DNA from: Bacteroidaceae bacterium
GTDB lineage: Bacteria; Bacteroidota; Bacteroidia; Bacteroidales; Bacteroidaceae
Length of the DNA stretch: 64,000 nucleotides
Reading direction: 5' to 3'
Assembly: GCA_017469525.1 (NCBI GenBank)
Contig: JAFUGG010000025.1
Location: forward strand, 1 to 64,000
Program-made: the position numbers and the translations under genes
In this document: piece after piece, positions 41,536 through 49,599 of the stretch
Layout: every line of letters starts with the position of its first letter
Position numbering within the stretch: position 1 is the first letter of the stretch
Notes under the pieces: model-generated
What the model was told of the DNA's origin: nothing
What the model saw: the letters and a program-made list of their open reading frames with translations, nothing else
Database searches by the model: none

Positions 41536-41907
41536 ATGGCTATTAAGAAGAAAACGCTGAATATCAGCCGTGTAGCGGAAGAGGCTACGCGCAATTATGT
41601 GGCTCCGAAGCCTTTGGCAACCAACGAGGCGGTGCGTACGCAGATTGTCCAGGAGACGCCTGCACCCAAGCCTCTGCGCCGTGTCTGCACCATACAGAAG
41701 GTGGGCGGCTTCACATTCTTTACCGGCGAGGACGACCGCAACGCTTTGGATTACATCGCCTTCCGCCAGAAATACGAGAAGCAGAACATTGTCCGCGCTG
41801 CGCTCCACCAGTTCCTGAAGCAGCACTACAAGGAGGGTCAAGGCCTTGACGCTGAGTCTGTTCGCATCGTGGAGCAGTACGAGGACAGCGTCTACCAGTG
41901 GGTTTGA
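41536..41907 (+). CDS. Small basic protein, putative ParB-like partner
   Basis: This 123-residue protein has a Lys/Arg-rich start (MAIKKKTLNISRVAEEATRN), a Pro-rich linker, then RRVCTIQKVGGFTFFTGEDDRNALDYIAFRQKYEKQNIVRAALHQFLKQHY. The last part has the look of a helical oligomerisation or ribbon-helix-helix-type DNA-binding region, but I cannot name a family. Position directly after parA, and the repeat arrays on both sides, make it the likely centromere-binding partner. ParB of the Noc/Spo0J type (HTH plus GxxR) is absent. Confidence 0.6.
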   Translation: MAIKKKTLNISRVAEEATRNYVAPKPLATNEAVRTQIVQETPAPKPLRRVCTIQKVGGFTFFTGEDDRNALDYIAFRQKYEKQNIVRAALHQFLKQHYKEGQGLDAESVRIVEQYEDSVYQWV

Positions 41908-42022
41908 CCTGCGGATGGGGTAGGGGAGAAAGCCCCTGCGTGTGAGCCTGGCGGCCGATGCTGGTTTTGTCAGGCCGCGGAGAGGGTGGGGGCGTCTTTG
42001 TATCAGCCGTGATTTCCTAGCT

Positions 42023-42232
42023 CAAAATGTTGTCATTCTACTCGTGACACGTCTGGTTGGTTGACGCGACACGTCGCATCTCCATTTTCGACGTGTCGCG
42101 TTTCCATTTTCGACGTGTCGCGTTTCCATTTTCGACGTGTCGCGTTTCCACTTTCGACGTGTTGCGTTTCCACTTTCGACGTGTTGCGTTTCCATTTTCG
42201 ACGTGTTGCAATTTCTACTTAACAGTGTTGCA
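42023..42232. repeat. 22-bp tandem array downstream of the par genes, ~10 units
   Basis: The clearest cores (CGACGTGT(C/T)GCGTTTCCA) start at 42089, 42111, 42133, 42155, 42177 and 42199, exactly 22 bp apart. Weaker ones lie at 42023, 42045, 42067 and 42221. On the minus strand the core reads GCAACACGTCGAAAA, close to the GCAACACGTTGATTTT of the rep-side repeats at 38423. Candidate second iteron cluster. Confidence 0.9.
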
Positions 42233-42464
42233 ACTTGAAGTTTGTCACGATTTGTTTTCCGTCTGGAAACGTCTCTTCCTTCTTGCTGTCGTTCAATAGT
42301 TTCCGCTGCGAAGAGGAGTGTTTGATGATGAAGGGCGTCAGATTTGTTTGGGCCAAGACTGGGTTGAGTTGTGGCGACCTTTGGCGTTGGATTTCATCCG
42401 ACCTTTTCTCGCCATGCCAAAGCTGAAGCAAGCTTCGCTTTAGTCATTTGGCTTAGCGAAAAGG

Positions 42465-42965
42465 TTCCTAAAGTCCGCACCTCCTTGGCAAGGTTTCGTC
42501 CTCATTGACAGCATATGGCAGACAGAACTGCTGCCCTTGCTACTATTGTACAACGCATCTGGTGCGGACTTTCAGAAGATTTTGTCCACGGAGACTAAGC
42601 CTTGAATCGCCTGAAGGCAAGCATGAGGCAGCAAAAGGAAGAAGTCTTCCGAAAGTCCGCACCAGCACGGGTCGGTTGAAGCAAATCGGTGCGAAGTTGG
42701 GGAACACATATTGCATTCAGGTGCGAAGTTCGGGAAGATTATACTCGACAAAGGTCATGTTTTAGGTGTCAAGGTGCGGACTTTGGGAACTTTTGGGGTT
42801 GCAAAACCCCTATTTTGGCCTTGTTGGTGCGGACTTAAGGTACATTTTGAAGCTTTTTTATCTGTTTCTGAAGGCAGATTGACGTCTCGTGTGCCACTTT
42901 TTCCCGAAGTCCGCACCTCATTGGGGCGTTTTGCACGGCTTGGTGCGGACTTTAGGAAGAAATAT
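42465..42965. repeat. GGTGCGGACTT motif cluster downstream of the par genes (~8 copies, both orientations)
   Basis: Direct copies are near 42561, 42691, 42720, 42774, 42826 and 42943 (GGTGCGGACTTTGGGAAC type). Inverted copies are near 42470, 42655 and 42906 (AAAGTCCGCACC type). Spacing is irregular. The motif is shared with 40031-40145. The surrounding 41908-43389 region has no supported gene. Confidence 0.7.
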
Positions 42966-43007
42966 AATGAGAGGAGCAAAATGTGCCTGCAAGGCTTAAC
43001 CCGCCCG

Positions 43008-43285
43008 TTCGGAGAGATTTGCCTCTGCGGGTTCGGGCGGATTTGCAATCCGACAGCACGTCGCATCCGGTGCCCGTTCGGGCGGATTTGCAATCCGGCC
43101 GGGGTTAATATAGGCATTTGTAATGCCATAACTCTATTATTGCCTTTATGTTTATTGCGGGATTGCAAATCCCTATATTCAATGCTGTCGGATTTCAAAT
43201 CCGACAGAACGGAGCATCCGCTGCCGCCATTCTTCCTATCTGCTCCCCGTTCGGACGGATTTCAAATCCGACTGAACGGAGTCCC
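43008..43285. repeat. GGATTTGCAATCC-type palindromic repeats
   Basis: Five short palindromes (CGGATTTGCAATCCG near 43038 and 43084, GGGATTGCAAATCCC near 43159, CGGATTTCAAATCCG near 43190 and 43257) alternate with GTTCGG(G/A)CGG. They look like an interspersed intergenic repeat cluster. Confidence 0.75.
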
Positions 43286-43328
43286 CTCATGTTTTTTCCT
43301 CTTCGGAGGAAAAATCGGGTGGGGCAGC

Positions 43329-43369
43329 AAAAAAATGTCCCCCTTGCCCATTGAAGGCGAGGGGGACAT
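43329..43369 (-). terminator. Rho-independent terminator of the adhesin/small-protein transcript
   Basis: On the minus strand ATGTCCCCCTCGCC pairs with GGCAAGGGGGACAT across a short loop and is followed by a run of seven T. It lies 20 bases past the stop of the small ORF at 43390. Confidence 0.85.
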
Positions 43370-43389
43370 GAAGTGCAGATGGGGTCAGT

Positions 43390-43563
43390 TTACCATTCCT
43401 TGTTCCAAAGATTGACGTCTCTGTTCTCTTTGGTCAGGATGTCGTCCGGCGATTCGATGACGGCGTCGTCTGTGTCGTTGTTGATTGTCATGGAAAGCGC
43501 CATCATATTGTTTGTGCCAAGCTCTACGATGATAGAGGCAGGCTGCTGATATGTCTTTTTCAT
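43390..43563 (-). CDS. 57-residue small protein downstream of the adhesin
   Basis: On the minus strand the ATG at 43563 opens MKKTYQQPASIIVELGTNNM and the frame ends ...NRDVNLWNKEW followed by TAA at 43390. It is acidic, has no signal peptide and ends in an aromatic, Trp-containing tail. Similar short ORFs opening 'MKKxYxxPxxxVVELG' are common near surface-protein genes in Prevotella and Bacteroides and have no established function. It lies 80 bases downstream of the large adhesin gene and just before a strong terminator, so it is probably the last gene of that transcript. Confidence 0.7.
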   Translation of the reverse strand: MKKTYQQPASIIVELGTNNMMALSMTINNDTDDAVIESPDDILTKENRDVNLWNKEW

Positions 43564-43571
43564 GAGATTGT

Positions 43572-43642
43572 CTTTATGATTAAGGTCCCTAAAGTCCCTA
43601 AGGTTCTTAAGGTTCTTAGGGTCTTTAGGGTCCTTAAGGTCA
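43572..43642 (-). repeat. TTAAGGTC/CTTAGGGT 9-nt simple repeat
   Basis: CCCTAAAGTCCCTAAGGTTC and CTTAGGGTCTTTAGGGTCC repeat between the adhesin and the small ORF. Closely similar 9-nt repeats are translated near the ends of the proteins at 53690 and 56144. Confidence 0.6.
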
Positions 43643-46600
43643 TTATTTCAGGATTTTCTTTCCGTCCACGATGTTGATGCCTCTCTGCATCTTGCTGATG
43701 CGCTGACCGGCAAGGTTATAACATTTACCATTTAACGATTTACCATTTACGATTTCGTCAATTGCGGTAGCATCGTCGTCGTCGAAGCCATAGAAGGCCT
43801 TGATGCCAGAGGTTGTCTGCAGGTAAGCCTTGTAGGCAGGAATCTGCGTGCCGGCATTTACCTTATAGAAGCCGACGCCCTGTGCCTTGTTGGCGAGGCA
43901 GTACTGTGTGCCGTCGGAAGCAGTGGCCTCGGTGAAGAACTTCAGGTCGTTGCTTGTGCTCAGGGTCTTAGCCTCGTCGGTGTCGTTGTAGTAGTACTTG
44001 CCTTCCTCAGCCTTCACGATGAAAGCATTGTCCTTAGGCAGTTCGGTGACAGGCTCCAGATGCAGGTAAGTGCCCTTGTTCTGGCCTGCGTATGCCGTAA
44101 CGCCTTCAGGAAGTGCAGCGACGTTGACCGTGGGAACGAAGGAAGCATAGCCTGCGCTGCCGACGGCGAGCTGATAGACATTGGGCTTGCTGCTGTCGAG
44201 GGTGGGATAGTTGTCCGTGCCGAGTGTCTGATACCAAACAGAGCCGAGTCCGAAGCAAACCTCGCCACTGGCAAGCTGCTCGGCAGTCACGATGGTGCAG
44301 GTGTTGTTGCTGTCGGTCTGCCCTCCGTATGGCTTGCTGGCGCTGCCTTCAAGTATGTAGTTGTTGGAGGTTCTGTCTGCATAATCTCGCAGCCAGCCGA
44401 CAATGGCACCGCCATTGGTCGAATGTTCATAGTCAATCTCGCCAGTGTTCAGACAGTTCTCTATCTTTCCTCCTTGGTTCGCCCAAGTGTAAGCCAGGAT
44501 GCCGCCTGCGTTACCTTCGCTGCACGAATAGGTGAGCTTGCCATAGTTTGCGCAGTTGCTTATCACACTGCCATCGGTCATATAGCCGACAACACAGCCA
44601 AAGCAATCTACCTTGTTGCTACCGCCGTTCATTTGGCCGGAGAAAGAGCAGCGTTCCACACGATTATACTTTTGCAGAGAACCAACTACACCGCCCACAT
44701 GAGTGGAGCCGAGGCCTGTTCCTGTGGCATCGACGATGAGAGAAGAGTGTACGTTTTGTATGGTGCTTGATTCAGCCCAGGCAATGACACCGAGACCTGC
44801 ACTGCTGCCTCCGTTGCCGTTGGCCGTAATCGTGCCTGCGATGCTGAAGTTCTTGACGGTAGCTCCGTCTACCTGTCCGAAGAGGCCTTGCCTGCCGCCG
44901 TCGTATGTGAGGTTGAAGCCCGTGATCTTGTGGTTCTGTCCGTCGAAGGTGCCCTTGTAGGGAGCGCTTTGTGTGCCGATGGAAGTAGTCCATGCGCTGC
45001 TCAAGGCTATGTCGGCCGTGAGCTTGCCATTGACAGTAGCTTTATTCTGAACTTTCTTGGCGAACCAGACAAGCTGTTTCTCTGTGCTAATCTGGTAATA
45101 GTCGTCGGTCAGCGTTACATAACTTTCATCGAGTTCACCGCAATAGGAGCAGATGCCGTCGACATAGGTGTGAGAGTCGATCTCAATGACGGTTTCAGTA
45201 TTGGAATATCCTGTCTCGTCTTCATATAAAGTTCCGTCGCAATGCTTGTGTCCAGTCAGATAAACTCTGTCGGTGCCAAAGAGGTCAGGATAAGCGTCGC
45301 CGCCTTCGCCCAGCTTCTGATACCAGGCAATTGTGCTTAGGCCGTTGTTCAGCTTGTAGCAGAGTTCGCCGGAAGCGAGAGCAGCGTCTGCTACCATAGA
45401 AGGCTGGCCATAGGTTTTGTCCTCTGTTGAGTTGTCTGTGCCGCTTCCTTCTGTGTAGAAGCAGTCTTCGAAGTGTGTGCCGGTGCTGCGGCAGAAAGCC
45501 TTTGATACTTCTCCGCCATTCTTGACGATGCCGCTGTTGTAGCAGTTGAACACGTGTGACCCGTCACCGCCGGAGTAGCCAGAGATGGCACCGCCTTCTG
45601 CGTTAGAAGTAATGCTTCCCCTGTTGTAGCAGTTATAGATGAAGATGTGTGCTGCACTACTCATGTTCACACCGATGATGCCGCCGCCGTTCTTACCGTT
45701 GGCAGTAATGTCGGCCTCGTTGCCGCAGTTGAAGATTTTAGTCTCCTCGTTGCTTTTGCCTCCATTTGTACCGCCGGCAATACCGCCGACGTAGTTCTTG
45801 CCGATAACAGATCCCTTTACGATAACCTTCTCAATCATTACGCCATCCGTTATGACACCGAAGAGGCCCTGATACTCATAGCCGGGATTGTTGATGCAAA
45901 GTGTCACAGAATGACCTTGACCATCGAAATGGCCGACGTATGGATAAGTAGTACTGCCGATGGGAGTATATCCGTTTTGGATTTCAGATTCCATTGCTAT
46001 GTCTGCAGTCAGCTTGGCATTTGCTGTAACGTTTCCGTCGTTTACGAAATGTGAGAACCAGTTGAGCTTAATCAGATCATCAATCTCATAGACACCATCC
46101 ACGGGAGTCAGGTAATCTGCTTTAGCCGTGCCGCAGACGGTGCAAATGCCATTTTCATAAGAGTGTTCAGGAATGACAGATTCAGTGTTTGAATATGTAA
46201 CCTCGCCTTCATACTTGTTGGGGCACAGGTATGTCGCGTTCTGATAAACGATTGCCTCTTCTCTTGCCTTGAGTACAGGATATGCGTCTTCGTCCAGCTT
46301 CTGGTACCAGGCAATTGTGCTCTGGCCGTCGTTCAGCAGGTAGCAGAGTTCGCCGCTTGTCACCTTAGTGTCGCTGGCAGTGAGGTTGTAAGTGTTGACG
46401 AGTGTGCCGCCGCCGCGCATGAAGGTGTCAGCATCGCCGCCCGTAATGGTGCCGATGTTATAGACATTCGTGAAGGTTGACTTGCTTCCGCCCGACCAGC
46501 CTGTGATAGCACCGCTTTCACGGCCCGAGGTCACATTGCCTGCATTGTAGCAGTTGAGCATATAGAAGTGTGCCATGCCAGACATGTTCACACCGATGAG

Positions 46601-48379
46601 ACCAGCACCGTTGGCTTCGCTGGCAGTAATCTCTGCTTCGTTGCCGCAGTTGATGAGCGTGAGTTTCTTGCTATCGTCATATCCGTTGGAACCGCCGAGG
46701 ATGCCTGCAACATAGCTGTTGCCCTTGACGCTTCCCTTAACGGTGACGTTCTTGATGGTTGCACCGTCGGTAGCAACACCGAAGAGGCCCTGATAGTTCA
46801 GAGTCGGGTTGTTGATGTTGAGGGTCACGTCGTGTCCCTGACCGTCGAAGGTGCCGATGTACTTGTTCTCTGTTGTACCTGCGGGAGTGTACTTGGCTGC
46901 GGAGAGGTCGGCATCAGTGGTGAGGACTGCATTGGATGCGGGATGACCGGCGTTGACGTACTGTGCCCACCAGAGCAGATTGCCTGCTTTCGTGAGTTGG
47001 AACACGCCGTCTACCTCTGTGGCCTCCTCGCCTGCGGCCTTACATACTGTGCAGACACCGTCTTCGCCAAAGGTGTGTGGGTCAATGACAGACTCGTTTG
47101 TATTGCCCAGAACGACATCTCCGCCCTTAGGGGTCACGCCGTCGCACAGGAAAGTGCCGTTGGCATAGACCTTCTGGCTTGAGGAGAGGGGGGAGGGCAA
47201 TGCGTCGGTGTCGAGTGTCTGGAACCAGTCTTCACCGCCAGATACTTTGTTGTTCAGCTTGTAGGTCATCTGGCCGTTAGCCAGTTCTTCGTTGCTTGCG
47301 TCATTGAAGCAGTTGATGACGCTGGGGTTGTTACGACCCCATTCAGCGTTGCCTCTACTAGTACCAGTCTTCCAATTGATGTCGGCCACAATGAGACAGT
47401 TCTTGATGGTTGTGCTTGCACCAGCGTTGCACCAGCCTGCGATGCCGCCGCAACCATCGCGATTGGGGGCATTGATTTTTCCGTAGAAGGCGCAGTTCTC
47501 GATGGTAGAGGCATCGTATGTCACAGAAGCAATGCCGCCGATGGTGCCGTCGTCGTTCTGGGAGTCGACAATCTCGACAGCACTGATGCAGTTGTATATC
47601 TTGTTTCCATCGCCTTTCAGCAGTCCGCAGATGCCGCCAATCTGGTTTCTGGTCGTTGCGGTTATCTTTCCTGCTACTTTGAGGTTGTGTATCGTGCCAT
47701 TAACAGTTCCGAAGAGGCCGAAGCGTGTACTATAAGTTGTCATGTCGATGGTGATGGTGTGGTTTTGTCCGTCGAACTCACCATTGAAGGCGTTGCTTTC
47801 AAGCAAACCGATACATGCTGTGCTGCCGTCTTTGTATGCAGTGTAGTCGATGTCGTTTGTCAGTTTCACCTTATACTGGTCTCTGTTGACACTGCATTTG
47901 CACATAAGTGCGAGTTTATTCAACTCTTCTGCCGTGCTGATATATATGTATCCGTCGGCCTCTGCCGTCAGTGGGTTGATGTCCGTTTTTGACCAGGAAA
48001 GCGTGCCTGCATTCGTGTCGAGGGTAATGGTGTAGGTTGTCCATTCGGTGGCGGTGGGGTTCCACTTCGTGTCGTCTCCGGAGGTTTTGTATTTGTCTGT
48101 GCCAGTGTCTCCCATTGCAAAGTTTGCGCTTGATGGGTGATAGGTGGGGTCGACATAATTTTCGCCGGAATTGATTTTGAAACCTTCGTTTCCATGTTTG
48201 AGTGGACCTGTCCATACAAAGACACCTGGACTTGTTTCCGTCATTTTTGTTAGTTGACGTTTATCGCCAGTAACCCAGCCGATGCTGGTGCCGTCACCGA
48301 CAAGATACTTTTCGTCCGCCAGGACACTGCTTGCCAGGCACAGACACATGGCAAATAGCATTAGTAATCTCTTTTTCAT
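43643..48379 (-). CDS. Very large GLUG-type surface adhesin with HxYxxGxCxxCG modules
   Basis: From the ATG at 48379 (MKKRLLMLFAMCLCLASSVLA) the protein has 1578 residues with a signal peptide. After an N-terminal region that includes a SusE/CBM-like segment, four modules of ~280-330 residues follow. Each begins with 'IGTFDGQGH' beta-helix (GLUG-like) turns (FDGQNHTITIDM, GLFGVATDGATIKNVTVKGSV), then a 'YQKLxxDAYPxL' block. Three are followed by HTFGEDGVCTVCK-, HSYENGICTVCG- or HTYVDGICSYCG-type Cys knots. The C-terminus is YNLAGQRISKMQRGINIVDGKKILK-like, the tail shared by other secreted proteins here. A binding role at the cell surface is likely; the ligand is unknown. Confidence 0.8.
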   Translation of the reverse strand: MKKRLLMLFAMCLCLASSVLADEKYLVGDGTSIGWVTGDKRQLTKMTETSPGVFVWTGPLKHGNEGFKINSGENYVDPTYHPSSANFAMGDTGTDKYKTSGDDTKWNPTATEWTTYTITLDTNAGTLSWSKTDINPLTAEADGYIYISTAEELNKLALMCKCSVNRDQYKVKLTNDIDYTAYKDGSTACIGLLESNAFNGEFDGQNHTITIDMTTYSTRFGLFGTVNGTIHNLKVAGKITATTRNQIGGICGLLKGDGNKIYNCISAVEIVDSQNDDGTIGGIASVTYDASTIENCAFYGKINAPNRDGCGGIAGWCNAGASTTIKNCLIVADINWKTGTSRGNAEWGRNNPSVINCFNDASNEELANGQMTYKLNNKVSGGEDWFQTLDTDALPSPLSSSQKVYANGTFLCDGVTPKGGDVVLGNTNESVIDPHTFGEDGVCTVCKAAGEEATEVDGVFQLTKAGNLLWWAQYVNAGHPASNAVLTTDADLSAAKYTPAGTTENKYIGTFDGQGHDVTLNINNPTLNYQGLFGVATDGATIKNVTVKGSVKGNSYVAGILGGSNGYDDSKKLTLINCGNEAEITASEANGAGLIGVNMSGMAHFYMLNCYNAGNVTSGRESGAITGWSGGSKSTFTNVYNIGTITGGDADTFMRGGGTLVNTYNLTASDTKVTSGELCYLLNDGQSTIAWYQKLDEDAYPVLKAREEAIVYQNATYLCPNKYEGEVTYSNTESVIPEHSYENGICTVCGTAKADYLTPVDGVYEIDDLIKLNWFSHFVNDGNVTANAKLTADIAMESEIQNGYTPIGSTTYPYVGHFDGQGHSVTLCINNPGYEYQGLFGVITDGVMIEKVIVKGSVIGKNYVGGIAGGTNGGKSNEETKIFNCGNEADITANGKNGGGIIGVNMSSAAHIFIYNCYNRGSITSNAEGGAISGYSGGDGSHVFNCYNSGIVKNGGEVSKAFCRSTGTHFEDCFYTEGSGTDNSTEDKTYGQPSMVADAALASGELCYKLNNGLSTIAWYQKLGEGGDAYPDLFGTDRVYLTGHKHCDGTLYEDETGYSNTETVIEIDSHTYVDGICSYCGELDESYVTLTDDYYQISTEKQLVWFAKKVQNKATVNGKLTADIALSSAWTTSIGTQSAPYKGTFDGQNHKITGFNLTYDGGRQGLFGQVDGATVKNFSIAGTITANGNGGSSAGLGVIAWAESSTIQNVHSSLIVDATGTGLGSTHVGGVVGSLQKYNRVERCSFSGQMNGGSNKVDCFGCVVGYMTDGSVISNCANYGKLTYSCSEGNAGGILAYTWANQGGKIENCLNTGEIDYEHSTNGGAIVGWLRDYADRTSNNYILEGSASKPYGGQTDSNNTCTIVTAEQLASGEVCFGLGSVWYQTLGTDNYPTLDSSKPNVYQLAVGSAGYASFVPTVNVAALPEGVTAYAGQNKGTYLHLEPVTELPKDNAFIVKAEEGKYYYNDTDEAKTLSTSNDLKFFTEATASDGTQYCLANKAQGVGFYKVNAGTQIPAYKAYLQTTSGIKAFYGFDDDDATAIDEIVNGKSLNGKCYNLAGQRISKMQRGINIVDGKKILK

Positions 48380-48446
48380 GTTAGTTAGAATTTTGGTTAA
48401 TAATTGAGTATTGTTAATTATATTCATTATGCAAACAATTGCGCTG

Positions 48447-48454
48447 CAAATATA
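48447..48454 (-). promoter_or_regulatory. -7 promoter box TATATTTG for the adhesin
   Basis: TATATTTG on the minus strand lies 68 bases before the ATG at 48379, and upstream of the alternative ATG at 48427. Confidence 0.5.
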
Positions 48455-48571
48455 TATTTTTTATAAATACTACCCCCCCCCTTCCGCTTGTTAAACTTTG
48501 TTAATGCCTCCAATAGTTGCAAGAACATCTTACGTTTTGTCACAAAACCACATACGAGGCAGAAGGAATAA

Positions 48572-48690
48572 AGGAGTTAAAGGGAATGAATGCGGAAGAT
48601 AGCAAGGGGGCTTGCCCCCTTGTTTGTCACGGCATGTTTGGACTTTGTTACAAGGGGGCTTGCCCCCTTGCTACATTCGTTTGACTCCCG
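48572..48690. repeat. AAGGGGGCTTGCCCCC double palindrome (family C relative, copy C5)
   Basis: Two GCAAGGGGGCTTGCCCCCTT-type palindromes face each other between AGGAGTTAAAGG and TTTGACTCCCG ends. The same internal block occurs at 49446-49530 and 39268-39395. Confidence 0.8.
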
Positions 48691-48720
48691 AAGCCTCAAT
48701 TATATTATATATAATGTATA

Positions 48721-48852
48721 GGGCTGGTTGAAGTTCTGCGGAGAAGTTGCCGGAGTTCTGCGGAGAAGTTGTCGGAGTTCTGCGGAGAAGTTGTCGAAGT
48801 TGACTGAAGTCGAGCTGAAGCTTCTCTGCAGAAGTTTTGGAACTTGTCTGGA
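48721..48852. repeat. 22-bp tandem array, ~6 units (GAAGTTGTCGGAGTTCTGCG)
   Basis: Units start at 48721, 48743, 48765, 48787, 48809 and 48831. The two central ones are almost identical, the outer ones diverged. It yields open frames on both strands that I reject as genes. The rest of 48853-49300 has no supported feature. Confidence 0.85.
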
Positions 48853-49301
48853 GTGGGTTTCAGGGCACAAAATGAAGTATCGCGCTGCAAGCCGGGTGGT
48901 GTTCTCCGAGATGACTCGGGGTGTGCGCCCTGCTTGCAGTGCTTCACTTCTGATAAACCTCATTATTAACTTCTGAAACAATTGAATCTCATCCGCCCTT
49001 TTCTCGCCATGGCAGAATAAGCAAGTTTACTCTGCTCATCTGGCTTAACGAGAAGGTCACTTCGGTTCGCTTGACCTGTTTTTTAGAAAAGTGTTTTCAT
49101 GGCATCAGACTTTCAAAGGGAAAAATGATGTTCTACTCTCTTTTCTTCTTCTTATTTCTGGTATTAGTTAGGTTAAGATTCGTGCTCTTGTATCAGAGCC
49201 CTTATTATATGCGTTGCGCAAATGTTTGTGCAAAAGTATGAAGTTTTTCGTTACCCTCCAAAAAAAAAGTGGAAAAAGTTTGTTTATATTGAAAAATTTC
49301 C

Positions 49302-49309
49302 TACATTTG
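49302..49309 (+). promoter_or_regulatory. -7 promoter box TACATTTG, possibly for the LacI gene
   Basis: TACATTTG lies ~290 bases before the LacI ATG; a repeat element (49396-49559) fills the leader between them. Confidence 0.4.
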
Positions 49310-49395
49310 CACAATGAAAGCGGAATATATGCAAAATTCAATGCCATGAAAACGCTGAAATCAGCGGTTTTCCATAAAAAATATAAAAAACCTTT

Positions 49396-49559
49396 CGGAA
49401 GTTATAATTGGAAGTAAAAATGGAAGTAAACTCGCTACGCTCATGGATAAAGGTAGCAAGGGGGCTTGCCCCCTTGTTCGGGCTCATCATGTTCGGACTC
49501 TGTTACAAGGGGGCAAGCCCCCTTGCTATCTTCGCATAACTCCATTTTTATAACTCCCG
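49396..49559. repeat. Family C element with AAGGGGGCTTGCCCCC centre (copy C3)
   Basis: The left CGGAAGTTATAATTGGAAGT..CGCTACGCTCATGG and right TTCGCATAACTCCATTTTTA..AACTCCCG ends match C1 and C2. The centre is replaced by two GCAAGGGGGCTTGCCCCC-type palindromes. It lies in the leader of the LacI gene. Confidence 0.85.
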
Positions 49560-49599
49560 AAACTTAAAAATATAAAAAACGAAACTTCAAGTCACAGAT

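Noticed and set aside
42057-42299. 80-codon ORF with FHFRRVAFPFSTC repeats
   Set aside because: Translation of the 22-bp array at 42023-42232; no start context or family.
48700-48981. Overlapping ORFs on both strands over GAAGTTGTCGG repeats
   Set aside because: Translations of the 22-bp array at 48721-48852.
49214-49417. 67-codon Lys/Phe-rich ORF before the LacI gene
   Set aside because: AT-rich intergenic sequence containing a promoter box; no family and poor codon use.
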